Assembly: GCF_042853465.1 (NCBI RefSeq)
Contig: NZ_AP031497.1
Span: 4,216,001 to 4,280,000 of the forward strand
Origin: Simiduia litorea
Lineage (GTDB): Bacteria; Pseudomonadota; Gammaproteobacteria; Pseudomonadales; Cellvibrionaceae
DNA: 64,000 nucleotides
Reading direction: 5' to 3'
Shown here: piece by piece, positions 1 to 9,267 of the stretch
Numbering within the stretch: the first letter of the stretch is position 1
Layout: each line of letters opens with the position of its first letter
Translations under genes and position numbers: made by a program
Notes under the pieces: generated by a model
The model's database searches: none
What the model was told of the DNA's origin: nothing
What the model saw: only the letters and a program-made list of their open reading frames with translations

Positions 1-303
1 TTAGCGCGGGTGGTGCTGGCGGAAATGATTCATTCGCCTCAGCTTGCTGAGACAGTGGTAAAAACCATTGCCAACAAGGAAACCCATTTAAACACGTGGC
101 TCGAGCAAGCCACTCGCGATGGTCGCCTAGCTTGCAGCGACCTAACCTTCGCTGCAGAACAACTGCATAGCCTCATAAAAGGCTTTTGCTTTTGGCCACA
201 AATTACCATTGGCTTGGCCTCGCCCTCCGAAGCTGAAACCGCACATATTATCGAGCAGACCACGGCAATGTTTCTGCTCCGCTACGGCACCGAAAAACTC
301 TAG
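1..303 (+). CDS. TetR-family regulator, C-terminal part (5' end outside window)
   Basis: The frame is open from the first base, so this is the 3' end of a gene that begins outside the window. The visible residues are the helical ligand-binding half of a TetR-type repressor; the stretch around LEQATRDGRLACSDL, followed by an FWP motif, resembles the AefR-like TetR C-terminal domain. The DNA-binding HTH is not present here, so the family call rests on the C-terminal half only. It converges with the DUF3592 gene 4 bp downstream. Confidence 0.55.
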   Translation, partial: LARVVLAEMIHSPQLAETVVKTIANKETHLNTWLEQATRDGRLACSDLTFAAEQLHSLIKGFCFWPQITIGLASPSEAETAHIIEQTTAMFLLRYGTEKL

Positions 304-307
304 TGCT

Positions 308-2038
308 TTAACTGCTCTTCGCTTGAATACCACTCAGCAAACTAACCGACTCCAGCGCCTCTTCGGCCATAGAGCGGCCGTCCAAGGATTCAACCACGCG
401 GTGTTTACTGCCATCCGTTAATTTTGCGTTAATCACAAAGTGCTGCGTGGTTTTTTTGCCTACCTGAGACGAACCGCGACTTTCTATTTCAAGATGTCGT
501 ATTTTTTCCGGCGCAATGAAACGCTTACTAACCACAACACCGCACAGTTTTCTAACCGTAAAAATGCCGCGCTTACCAATTTTCACCTGGTAGGCATTGA
601 ACAAACCATACAAGCACGCCAGCGCAATAAGCCCGCCCACTAACATAAAGCACACAGCCATGAAGGTCGGCGCATCTGTAGGCCACATAAAAACGCCGCC
701 GGCGAAAAAGCCAAAGCCAAAGAGAAATCCTATGGCTTTACCGAGTGCTCCGCGAAAATAGCCATAGTTAAGTTCCACCCCATCTTGCAGCTGCCGCGCG
801 TTTAACAAAGACTCCAGTTTTTTACCGCGTTCGATACTCGCTCTTGGGTGCTGGCTGGCATCGCTGAGCGCAAGCGACGACTGCGCAGTACCCGGGAACA
901 CAGGTATTTCATAATCGCGATTGAAGTCGGCGCCGGGTAAATCGGCATGCAGGGAGACGCGCCAAAAATAATAGCTATCGTCGCTTAATTGCGACCCGGG
1001 TAAGTTGCTCGGGACGTTAAAGCAAAATGCGAGCTTCGTGCCTTGGCTGGCTGCGTGCACGTGTGCGAAGCCATCTTTCTGCCACTCCACCGATTCGCGG
1101 CGCGAGCGATCCTTACCCGAGCCGGAATAATAACTGTGTACGCAGGCCAAGGTGACCGCCACCGCCATATTCGCATCGTAAGGCAAACGTACATCGACCT
1201 CGCCACCCACTTGCCCACCAATGGCCCCTGGGTAGGGATTGAGTCGCAAAGGACTAGGGCCAAAGCGGAGCCATTGCCGCGTCGCACTAATAGCCCACAC
1301 CAATAACCCCGCCCCAATAATCGGAAACAGTAATGCAATTAATGCGGGGTAATTTCCCTTAGCCAACTCTTCCGGCAAGATAAACGGGATGGGCGAAGAA
1401 ATGGCATTCCAGAAAATCGCAAAAATCCACGCACCCCATAAGCCCGCCTTGGCATTAGAACGAATCGGGTTGTGCCAATCTTTGTTAGCCAGCCAGGCCT
1501 CTGAAGTAGTGCTCAAATCCGGCACCGTCGCGCTGCGATGGTAAAAACTAAAAACCAGTAAACCGACGCCGACACCGCCAAACACAACCACAAAAATGAA
1601 TTTGAAACCGAGCATACCCCAGCGCAACTCTCTATAGATAACGGCTTTTTGAGGTTGATCTGGATTGACATAAACTGAAATACTGCCGCCCTTCGCCAAG
1701 GCGCGCTTTAACGCGCGCGCTTTGTCTTCTTGCCAGCTGCCAATATTATCCGAACCACTCATGATGCCGACGCGATCACTTTCATAAGCGGTACCGCGGA
1801 AATAGTAGCGATAGGACGCTAAGGCTTGATAGGTGGTGCTGTCATCGCCGTGATGAGTGTTCAGCTTGGCGCTCAACAACTGCGCCTCCACAGGCTGCCA
1901 TTGATCCATTTGTTGCCATTCGTAGAGTGATGGAACAATGCTAAAAAATAGAAATCCTACACCTACACCGGCGAAGGGTAAGGCAAATAAAATAAGAAAC
2001 AGTGGCGATGCTCGCTTAGCTTTTTTATCAACGGCCAT
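308..2038 (-). CDS. DUF3592-type multi-pass membrane protein
   Basis: 576 residues. A hydrophobic segment at about residues 12-32 is followed by an extracytoplasmic module with the DUF3592 pattern (WQPVEAQLL, then a YRYYFRGTAYES strand and a VYVNPDQPQKAV strand). Further hydrophobic segments lie near residues 140-165, 200-220, 225-250 and 430-480. The family has no established biochemical role. It starts with ATG 1 bp downstream of metR on the same strand, so it may be read through from metR. No catalytic motif is visible. Confidence 0.7.
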   Translation of the reverse strand: MAVDKKAKRASPLFLILFALPFAGVGVGFLFFSIVPSLYEWQQMDQWQPVEAQLLSAKLNTHHGDDSTTYQALASYRYYFRGTAYESDRVGIMSGSDNIGSWQEDKARALKRALAKGGSISVYVNPDQPQKAVIYRELRWGMLGFKFIFVVVFGGVGVGLLVFSFYHRSATVPDLSTTSEAWLANKDWHNPIRSNAKAGLWGAWIFAIFWNAISSPIPFILPEELAKGNYPALIALLFPIIGAGLLVWAISATRQWLRFGPSPLRLNPYPGAIGGQVGGEVDVRLPYDANMAVAVTLACVHSYYSGSGKDRSRRESVEWQKDGFAHVHAASQGTKLAFCFNVPSNLPGSQLSDDSYYFWRVSLHADLPGADFNRDYEIPVFPGTAQSSLALSDASQHPRASIERGKKLESLLNARQLQDGVELNYGYFRGALGKAIGFLFGFGFFAGGVFMWPTDAPTFMAVCFMLVGGLIALACLYGLFNAYQVKIGKRGIFTVRKLCGVVVSKRFIAPEKIRHLEIESRGSSQVGKKTTQHFVINAKLTDGSKHRVVESLDGRSMAEEALESVSLLSGIQAKSS

Positions 2039-2039
2039 G

Positions 2040-2972
2040 TCATACGTGTCCTCGTGTGGTCGGAGTTCGAATACCCTTCAATTGGCTGAAACAGTGATCT
2101 TTCGCTAACTGAATAAAACTTTTTGCGAAGGGTAGGGCGGCAGTTTCTTCTCTTAGCGCCAACTGCACTCTAGCCCACAAGCCTTCACCAAGAGACAGTG
2201 CCACCAACTGTCCCTGGGCAGCATATTCCGCCAACACCCAATTGGGCAAACAACACACGCCGCGACCCGAGGCGACCATTTGCACCATCATTAAGGTCAA
2301 TTCGGCGCTGCGCACGCTGGCCGGTTCCACCCCCGCTGGCGATAAAAATTTGGTAAAAATATCGAGCCGGTTGCGCTCCACCGGATAGGTGATTAACTGC
2401 TCTTGGGCGAGATCTTGGGGCTGAATATTTTTACATTGAGCGAGCGGATGTCGCGGCGATACCGCCAATAACATTTCACATTCAAATAAGGGCTCGTACA
2501 CCAAGCCTTTCAATGCTACTGGGTCGGTGGTCACCACGAGATCCACTTCGCCGCGCACTAAGGCAGGTAAGGGCTCAAAGGTAAAACCGCCGGAAAAATC
2601 CAACTCCACCTGCGGCCATAAAGGCCGATAGGCATCGAGGGTGGGCATCAGCCAATTAAAACAGCTGTGGCACTCAATGGCCATAAACAGCCGACCGGCC
2701 TCGCCGTGCACGAGCTTCTGAATATCCCGCTCGGCGCTGGCCATGGCCTGTGTAACCTCGCGAGCGAGGGTTAGTAGGCGCGCACCCGGCTCGGTAAAGC
2801 GGATAGGGCGACTCTTGCGCACGAACACCGAATCACCGATTTGCGCCTCAAGCTCCTTAATCTGATGGGACAGCGCCGACTGCGTTAGGCATAGCCGATC
2901 GGCTGCGCCCACCAAAGTGCCGGTTTCCTTTAGGGCCAGCAGGGTTTTGAGCTGGCGGAATTCTATATTCAT
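2040..2972 (-). CDS. metR: LysR-type regulator MetR, activator of methionine biosynthesis genes
   Basis: 310 residues. The N-terminal winged HTH (LKTLLALKETGTLVGAADRLCLTQSALSHQI region) is followed by a LysR substrate-binding domain. The gene is divergent from metE, the classical MetR arrangement; MetR family members respond to homocysteine. I take the ATG at 2972 as the start because the protein then begins like other MetR proteins; an upstream TTG at 2984 would add four residues. A palindrome in the 124-bp intergenic region could be its operator. Confidence 0.85.
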   Translation of the reverse strand: MNIEFRQLKTLLALKETGTLVGAADRLCLTQSALSHQIKELEAQIGDSVFVRKSRPIRFTEPGARLLTLAREVTQAMASAERDIQKLVHGEAGRLFMAIECHSCFNWLMPTLDAYRPLWPQVELDFSGGFTFEPLPALVRGEVDLVVTTDPVALKGLVYEPLFECEMLLAVSPRHPLAQCKNIQPQDLAQEQLITYPVERNRLDIFTKFLSPAGVEPASVRSAELTLMMVQMVASGRGVCCLPNWVLAEYAAQGQLVALSLGEGLWARVQLALREETAALPFAKSFIQLAKDHCFSQLKGIRTPTTRGHV

Positions 2973-2992
2973 GTCTTTTTTCAAACCAGATA

Positions 2993-3009
2993 TATTAGTT
3001 TTACTAATA
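2993..3009. promoter_or_regulatory. Candidate LysR-type operator in the metR-metE intergenic region
   Basis: An interrupted palindrome TATTAGT-TTT-ACTAATA lies between the divergent metR and metE genes. It fits the generic LysR-type T-N11-A form but not the enteric MetR consensus TGAA-N5-TTCA, so assignment to MetR is inference from position. Confidence 0.4.
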
Positions 3010-3096
3010 GTTAAATCAAAGTTAATCAGTTTGATTCACCTTATCAGGGCAACCAGAATAGCGCCATCATCAATTGACCCAGATTAAGGATTTCAC

Positions 3097-5442
3097 ATGG
3101 CACTGATTCACAACCTCGGCTTCCCTCGCATTGGTAAACAACGCGAACTAAAGTTCGCCCTCGAGCGCTATTGGGCCGGCACCCTGTCGCAAGCGGAATT
3201 GGAGAGCTGCGGTAAAGCACTGAGAGCTGAGCACTGGCAAGCACAACAGGGAATAGACCTAGTGCCTGTCGGCGATTTTGCTTGGTACGACCAAGTGCTC
3301 ACTCTGTCGGCAACCTTCGGTGTTATTCCTAAACGCCATCGCAAAGGTGACATCGATCTCGACACACTGTTTCGCACGGCGCGCGGCCGCTCGACCCAGT
3401 CTAGTGAGACCCAGTCCGGTGAGACCCAGCCTAGCGAGGCCGGCTCCTGCTGCGCTAACCACAGCGACAGTGCCGCCAGTGAGATGACCAAGTGGTTTGA
3501 TACCAACTACCATTACCTGGTTCCTGAATTCGACCTGAAGCAAAATTTTGCCCTTGGCTACCTGCAAATTGTTGAGGAAATTGGCGAAGCGCTGGCACTG
3601 GGCGTTAAAGCCAAGCCGGTATTGATAGGCCCACTCACCTATTTATGGTTGGGTAAATTTAGTCAGCCGGAACACAACACAGCGGAAAATAAACTGGCGC
3701 TACTAGAAAAATTGCTACCGGTTTATCGGCAACTACTCAACGCCATAGCCAAAACTGGCGTTACCTGGGTACAAATCGACGAACCCATTCTTGCTCTCGA
3801 TTTAGCGCCCGAATGGCAGCAAGCCTTCGAGTCGACTTACCATCAACTGCAAATTCGCGAGCTGAATATTTTGTTGGCGAACTATTTCGGCCCGTTAGGC
3901 GCCAACCTCAGCACCGCGATTAACTTGCCCGTTGCCGGTTTGCATATTGACGCCGTGCGCGGTGGTGAAGAACTGCCACGTCTGCTCGATCGACTTAGCC
4001 CGCACAAAGTGCTATCAGTGGGTATTATTGATGGCCGCAACATTTGGGCCAGCGACTGCGATAAAGCACTCGCCACCTTAGCACCGGCGGCGCAACAACT
4101 GGGCGAACGGCTCTGGTTAGCGCCTTCTTGTTCGCTGCTACATGTTCCCTATGATGTAACCGTAGAAGACAAAATTGCCGCCGATGTAAAACCTTGGCTA
4201 GCGTTTGCCACACAAAAATTACAGGAACTGGTTCTGTTGCGCGATGCGCTGGCGCAACCAGAAAGTACGTTAGTCAAAGAAAAACTCGCCGAGGTTCGCA
4301 ACATTCAATCGGCGCGTAAGGATTCCGCACGGGTACACAATCAAGCCCTACAAGCGCGTATTAACACGCTAGCGCCGGCTGCAGCGGCTCGACAATCCAG
4401 TTTCACCACGCGCATCGTTGCACAACAAAAATTATTAAATCTGCCACTGCTGCCCACCACCAGCATTGGCTCCTTCCCACAAACAGCCGAAATTCGAAGC
4501 GCGCGCAGGCTCTATAAACAAGGCAGGCTCACCAACAACGAATACACCCAATTGATGCAGTCGGAAATTCGCAAAGCCATACACATTCAAGAAGAAATTG
4601 ATTTAGATGTATTGGTACACGGCGAGGCCGAGCGCAACGACATGGTGGAATACTTCGGCGAGCAGCTGGACGGCTTTATTTTTAGCCAACATGGCTGGGT
4701 GCAAAGTTACGGCTCGCGCTGTGTTAAACCGCCCGTTATTGTGGGCGATATTTCTCGCCCCAAGGCCATGACCGTTAGCTGGGCCAGTTACGCACAATCG
4801 CTGAGTAAAAAACCGGTTAAGGGTATGCTCACCGGTCCCATCACCATGCTGTGTTGGTCTTTCGTGCGCGACGATCAACCGCGCGCGGCAACGGCCTTAC
4901 AATTGGCGCTAGCGATACGGGATGAAGTGAGCGATCTAGAGGCGGCGGGTATTAACATCATTCAAATTGACGAACCGGCTTTGCGCGAAGGTTTACCACT
5001 TTTGAAAAAGGACTGGCCGGCCTATTTAGATTGGGCAACACACGCCTTTCGCGTCAGCTCATCTTCGGTGGCCGACAGCACCCAAATTCACACCCATATG
5101 TGCTACGCCGAGTTCAACGACATTATCCAAGCCATTAGTGCCTTGGATGCCGATGTCATCACCATTGAAACCTCGCGTTCCAATATGGAGCTGCTCAATG
5201 CCTTCGAGCATTTCGCCTACCCCAATCAAATTGGCCCAGGCGTGTACGATATTCACTCGCCCAATCAACCCAATCAAAAGTGGGTCACCGATTTAATCGA
5301 GAAAGCCGCGCAAAAAATTCCACTTAACAATCTATGGGTTAACCCAGACTGTGGTCTAAAAACGCGCAATTGGAACGAAACGAAAGCCGCCCTATCCACG
5401 ATGGTGCGAGCTGCCAAGCAACTCAGGGCGCAACTAGGCTAG
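3097..5442 (+). CDS. metE: Cobalamin-independent methionine synthase
   Basis: 781 residues against about 755 in E. coli. It transfers the methyl group from 5-methyltetrahydropteroyltri-glutamate to homocysteine, the last step of methionine synthesis. Both TIM-barrel halves are present. The C-terminal half has the zinc ligands expected for the family: IHTHMCYAEF (His and Cys), a downstream Glu in ITIETSRS and Cys in VNPDCGLKTR. The extra length is mainly a Ser/Thr/Glu/Gln-rich insertion at about residues 98-125, encoded partly by a 15-bp tandem repeat, in a loop that is short in the E. coli enzyme. Divergent from metR, its likely activator. Confidence 0.97.
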   Translation: MALIHNLGFPRIGKQRELKFALERYWAGTLSQAELESCGKALRAEHWQAQQGIDLVPVGDFAWYDQVLTLSATFGVIPKRHRKGDIDLDTLFRTARGRSTQSSETQSGETQPSEAGSCCANHSDSAASEMTKWFDTNYHYLVPEFDLKQNFALGYLQIVEEIGEALALGVKAKPVLIGPLTYLWLGKFSQPEHNTAENKLALLEKLLPVYRQLLNAIAKTGVTWVQIDEPILALDLAPEWQQAFESTYHQLQIRELNILLANYFGPLGANLSTAINLPVAGLHIDAVRGGEELPRLLDRLSPHKVLSVGIIDGRNIWASDCDKALATLAPAAQQLGERLWLAPSCSLLHVPYDVTVEDKIAADVKPWLAFATQKLQELVLLRDALAQPESTLVKEKLAEVRNIQSARKDSARVHNQALQARINTLAPAAAARQSSFTTRIVAQQKLLNLPLLPTTSIGSFPQTAEIRSARRLYKQGRLTNNEYTQLMQSEIRKAIHIQEEIDLDVLVHGEAERNDMVEYFGEQLDGFIFSQHGWVQSYGSRCVKPPVIVGDISRPKAMTVSWASYAQSLSKKPVKGMLTGPITMLCWSFVRDDQPRAATALQLALAIRDEVSDLEAAGINIIQIDEPALREGLPLLKKDWPAYLDWATHAFRVSSSSVADSTQIHTHMCYAEFNDIIQAISALDADVITIETSRSNMELLNAFEHFAYPNQIGPGVYDIHSPNQPNQKWVTDLIEKAAQKIPLNNLWVNPDCGLKTRNWNETKAALSTMVRAAKQLRAQLG
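3393..3437 (+). repeat. Three tandem 15-bp units inside metE
   Basis: Three in-frame copies of a 15-bp unit (consensus GACCCAGTCTAGTGA with a few changes) encode a repeated five-residue pattern (TQSSE/TQSGE/TQPSE) in a surface-loop insertion of MetE. Confidence 0.85.
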
Positions 5443-5472
5443 GTGATAGTTTCGAAAACAGGCTTACCATCT

Positions 5473-5524
5473 CTAATCCCTAGAACTCTACAAGGCCACA
5501 GCTCTAGGGATTAGCCCGCCACTC
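5473..5524. terminator. Perfect 12-bp inverted repeat between convergent genes
   Basis: CTAATCCCTAGA and TCTAGGGATTAG, separated by 28 bases, sit between the 3' ends of metE and the hemoglobin-like gene. Its position suggests a bidirectional transcription stop. There is no clear T-run, so the terminator call is inference. Confidence 0.5.
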
Positions 5525-5567
5525 AAAGAAATTATCAGCACATTATTCCAACGCTTTTACCAATAAC

Positions 5568-6023
5568 TTAACGAGGTGGCACCACATCGCGCATCACATC
5601 GGGGTGCATCGCAGCCAGTTTTTGCAATAGCGCATTTTGAGCTCCGACCTCTACATCGGCTTGTTCCATTGCCGTCACTAAAGCCGTGACGACGGCATCA
5701 AAATGACGATTCGTCATTGCCAACCCCGCATGTACCTCGGTCATCTCATCACCCGTGTATCGACAGGGGCCACCACTGAGTTCACATAACTGCTCCGTCA
5801 GCTTCTCGTGAAAACGCGCTAGATCTGCATCTGCAAACAGCGGTCGCAAGACCTCACTATCACCAATTTGATACAAAAAGTTATCGACAATCAACACAAT
5901 ACCCGGCTGGCCACCGAGGCGCTGATACAAGCTTTTATCTTGCTGGCGCTCTGGTAGATGACTACAGCTGGCCAGAATGAAAATCAATAACAGCCACTTT
6001 GTAAAAACTCCAACTCTATTCAT
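5568..6023 (-). CDS. Truncated hemoglobin (group 1-like) with lipoprotein signal
   Basis: 151 residues from the chosen ATG. The N-terminus is a lipoprotein signal ending in LASC (Cys at residue 20), so the globin would be membrane-anchored. The rest is a 2-over-2 globin: LYQRLGGQPGI at the start, FLYQIGDSEVLRPLF, and the proximal-His region TNRHFDAV. Family members bind O2 or NO. The start at 6023 is preceded by GAAGAG and gives the lipobox; a longer frame to 6107 would overlap the upstream gene. It is the last gene of an apparent four-gene operon, 10 bp after the DUF3034 gene. Confidence 0.8.
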   Translation of the reverse strand: MNRVGVFTKWLLLIFILASCSHLPERQQDKSLYQRLGGQPGIVLIVDNFLYQIGDSEVLRPLFADADLARFHEKLTEQLCELSGGPCRYTGDEMTEVHAGLAMTNRHFDAVVTALVTAMEQADVEVGAQNALLQKLAAMHPDVMRDVVPPR

Positions 6024-6033
6024 AGCAAACTCT

Positions 6034-6936
6034 TCAATTATTGATTTGCACTGATAAATACCAACCGCGCTGCTTATCCCAGAGCGCGATATTGCCAAGA
6101 TCCGCATAAGCAGCCACTAAGGTTACGCGCTGACTAGGGAACCAAGCCACGAAGGCATCGGCCCAAGCATTTTCATCGACACTGCTCAACAGATCCGGCT
6201 TCTGCCGGTATTCAACACCCGCCGCCCAATGTCGGTTAAGCAGTAGTGCTGCAGAAAATTCTCCCACTAACGCAGCCGATTTATCACCACCAAACCCCAA
6301 CAAGCCGAGTTGATTTGCATCGGTATAGCGCGCCGTTGCACTTAACAAAAGATTGCGCCCAGCTACGGCGTTCAAATACAACTTCGACGCGGACAAATAG
6401 ACATCCACTCCACTATCAGATTCAGCACCTAAGACTTGCTCAGCCAAATCGGCATTCCGATTAATTTTATACTGAGCTCCCACACTCACTTGCGGCAGAT
6501 CGCCATAAATTAAATCGCCCAGCAACTTTGCTTTTGCACCAAAAACATCCTGCTCAATAGTTAAGTAAGGATAGGCACCAGCACTAGCGGTACTCAACTC
6601 ATCAGCCGCGGTATCGCCCAAGCGTAGCGTTTGGTGTCCATAGCTAAATTCGAATCGATTGTTAACCCCAACAAGCAGCGCGGCGCTTGTTAGAGAAAAA
6701 TCCTGTACCGCTACTTTCGTCAACGCTGCCGATGCGCCCCATTCACCTTCGTTAGCGTAACTACCAATTACCGCCCAAGGCACTAGACCACCACCGGCAG
6801 CACCTTCGACTTGCATTGCTCCAGGTGTCGCAAGAATTCGACTTTGTGCCACAGCCGACCCAGCCATTGAAGTTAATAACAAGCCAGCAAACCACAGCGA
6901 TATAGACACTATGCTCGGTAGTGTTCGCAACAACAT
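6034..6936 (-). CDS. DUF3034 family protein, probable outer-membrane beta-barrel
   Basis: 300 residues with a signal peptide (about residues 1-30, ending AVAQ). The mature part alternates polar and hydrophobic residues in short strands (for example VDVYLSASKLYLNAVAGRNLLLSATARY) and ends in a strand with an aromatic, as in beta-barrels. The start and the GGDEF/EAL stop are directly adjacent, with an AAGGAGA ribosome site inside the upstream gene, so the two are translationally linked. DUF3034 has no known biochemical function. Confidence 0.75.
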   Translation of the reverse strand: MLLRTLPSIVSISLWFAGLLLTSMAGSAVAQSRILATPGAMQVEGAAGGGLVPWAVIGSYANEGEWGASAALTKVAVQDFSLTSAALLVGVNNRFEFSYGHQTLRLGDTAADELSTASAGAYPYLTIEQDVFGAKAKLLGDLIYGDLPQVSVGAQYKINRNADLAEQVLGAESDSGVDVYLSASKLYLNAVAGRNLLLSATARYTDANQLGLLGFGGDKSAALVGEFSAALLLNRHWAAGVEYRQKPDLLSSVDENAWADAFVAWFPSQRVTLVAAYADLGNIALWDKQRGWYLSVQINN

Positions 6937-9267
6937 TTAATGCATCTCCTTATTGTTGGTATTGGCGCCAATATTGATGAAATTCGGTATCCAGATGATT
7001 AAATTTTCCAATGTCATTGGCCGCGCCAAAAAGTAACCCTGCACCAGATCGCAACGGAAAGATTGCAACAGCTTCAGCGCGGCCTGATCTTCAACGCCCT
7101 CGGCCACCACCTTTAAGCCTAAAGCGTGAGCCATTTGAATAGTGGCCTCGACAATCTTTTGGTCCTCTTGATTGGCAGCCAAGTGCAACACAAAAGATTT
7201 ATCTATTTTTAGAATGTCAATTGGCATCATTTTTAATTGAGATAGCGACGAAAAGCCGGTGCCGAAGTCATCCATCGCAAGAGAAATTCCAGCCGCTTGC
7301 AAACGCGTTAAATTTTCTATTGCAAGCTCGGCGTCTTCTACCAGTGCGGTTTCTGTGACCTCATAGGAAAATGTTACATGCAGCAGTGGATTATTGTTAT
7401 GGTCGTCGACAAGCGTGCTAGAAAAATCGCTCGACAGAATATCTTTGGCGGAGAGGTTAACGCCAATTTTTAACCCCGTTGTCACCGAGTCGAGCTGCTT
7501 AGCATCATCTTTTACCTTATCGATAACCCAGCGAGTTATGTGCGAAATATTGCCAGACTCCTCGGCAAGGGGGATGAATTCATCGGGAAACACTCTGCCT
7601 AGGTCTTCATCTGCCCAGCGAATTAACGCTTCAACACCGGTGATTTTTCCTGTAGCCAAATGCAGCTGAGGCTGATACAGCAACTCAAAACCACCGACCT
7701 CTATAGCCCGTTGCAATCGATTCGACATCGTTAGTTTACGCAGATGACGCTCATCAGCACCCTCTTGATAGTGGTGATTTTCTAGACCTTTTTCTCTTGC
7801 CTCGGCGAGTGCAATGTTAATCCGCCGAATCATATCTTCGTAGTTATTGGCTTGGGTGACACAGTGAATGGAGCCCATTTTGACGTCTAAACTGATCTGA
7901 ACACCAGCACGCTCTAAACTGTGGCGAAATGCACGCTGAATTTTATGCATCGCGCCATTTAGTTTATTTAGACCGGCTATCGCGATAAGAAATTTTCCGC
8001 TATCCATTCTTGCAAGCAGGTCCACTGAATCTATGCTCGCCGTTAGACGCTGACCAATTTCCGGTAAAAATTGTTGAATGTATGACACCCCATAAAGATC
8101 ACTTAATCGCTGAATATTTTCAATGCTAAGCAGGATTACCGAGAATTCCGACTCTTGATTAAACCAAATATCGAGTTGTCGTCGAATCATATCGCGGTTC
8201 ATCAAGCCAGTTTCGAGATCGTGCCCAGCCTGATAGCTAATTTTTTCTTCGCGCTCTTTGATGGCAGTTTGCATGCCATTCAAACTTGTAGCTAATACAC
8301 CAAATTCATCCTTACTACGCAAAGTAATTGGTTCTGAATAATCGCCCCTAGTCATTCGCTCGGCAGAATTTGCTAACTCTGCAATGGGCTTGGTAATACC
8401 CATTGAGATATAAAATATAGCGGCCAATACCAACACTAAGGCAATAGCGGCAATGGTCAACATTCGTGTTTCCAGCTGATCGAAACTTGCAGTTAACTGA
8501 TCAGAGGAAACCGACAGTAAAAATTGAATATCAGACGCGTCCGCATCAGTCAAACTCACCCAGCGATTAAGCCAACCCTGTGCTGAAAGTAATGCCACAT
8601 ATTCAGATAAGGTTTCTGCTGAATTTTTGCTCAACCGAGCCTCAACAAATTCAATATGGAACGAGGGGAGGGTGGTCGCCAGTACGGAATGATGTACGCC
8701 GGCAAATAAGCTGACATTTGCTTTGGCTATATCTTTTAACCCTGTTAGCAATTTCTCATCAACAATAAACCCCAAGCCCACCCAAGCCACTAAGTTCGGT
8801 GCACGAACGGGGACTAACGCCAACTGAAATACTTGATCTTCCGCGAGTAACATTATGCTAAAGGCTTCTTGCGTATTTGCTATTCGTGCACCTAATTCTG
8901 CTTCCTCACCAGAGATGTCGTGACTGCTAAGCTGCACTTCACCTTCATTATCAATGAGCACCACAAGACCCGCACCTATGCGATCGCCATGATTCGCCAA
9001 AGCGGTTACCAATGTTTCTTGTTCATTGGTTGCCACCGCTTGGCGGAAGCCATAGTCATCCGCCAACAAGGTTGCGCGCTCAATCAACTGGCGTCGATTT
9101 TCCAACATCAACTTAGCCAGTACTCGCTCGCCCACATCTAACTCGCTGCTGGCAAAGCGAACAGCCGTGTCTTGGGTTGACTTGAGCACAGCCCAACTCA
9201 CCGCCGCCAGCGTTAAAGCCATTAAGAACGCAAAAGTAAATAACAGCTTGCTGCTAAATTTAGTCAT
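6937..9267 (-). CDS. Membrane GGDEF/EAL protein, probable c-di-GMP phosphodiesterase
   Basis: 776 residues. Order: TM helix (about 8-30), a periplasmic sensor region of about 230 residues resembling a double Cache domain, a second TM (about 270-290), HAMP, a degenerate GGDEF domain (the signature reads MDSGKF, so no cyclase activity is expected), and an EAL domain with EALIRW, GVNLSAKDI, DDFGTGFSS, KIDKSFV and EGVEDQ intact. The EAL half therefore looks catalytically competent for c-di-GMP hydrolysis. It overlaps the upstream cupredoxin-like gene by 8 bp, a sign of co-translation. Confidence 0.9.
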   Translation of the reverse strand: MTKFSSKLLFTFAFLMALTLAAVSWAVLKSTQDTAVRFASSELDVGERVLAKLMLENRRQLIERATLLADDYGFRQAVATNEQETLVTALANHGDRIGAGLVVLIDNEGEVQLSSHDISGEEAELGARIANTQEAFSIMLLAEDQVFQLALVPVRAPNLVAWVGLGFIVDEKLLTGLKDIAKANVSLFAGVHHSVLATTLPSFHIEFVEARLSKNSAETLSEYVALLSAQGWLNRWVSLTDADASDIQFLLSVSSDQLTASFDQLETRMLTIAAIALVLVLAAIFYISMGITKPIAELANSAERMTRGDYSEPITLRSKDEFGVLATSLNGMQTAIKEREEKISYQAGHDLETGLMNRDMIRRQLDIWFNQESEFSVILLSIENIQRLSDLYGVSYIQQFLPEIGQRLTASIDSVDLLARMDSGKFLIAIAGLNKLNGAMHKIQRAFRHSLERAGVQISLDVKMGSIHCVTQANNYEDMIRRINIALAEAREKGLENHHYQEGADERHLRKLTMSNRLQRAIEVGGFELLYQPQLHLATGKITGVEALIRWADEDLGRVFPDEFIPLAEESGNISHITRWVIDKVKDDAKQLDSVTTGLKIGVNLSAKDILSSDFSSTLVDDHNNNPLLHVTFSYEVTETALVEDAELAIENLTRLQAAGISLAMDDFGTGFSSLSQLKMMPIDILKIDKSFVLHLAANQEDQKIVEATIQMAHALGLKVVAEGVEDQAALKLLQSFRCDLVQGYFLARPMTLENLIIWIPNFINIGANTNNKEMH

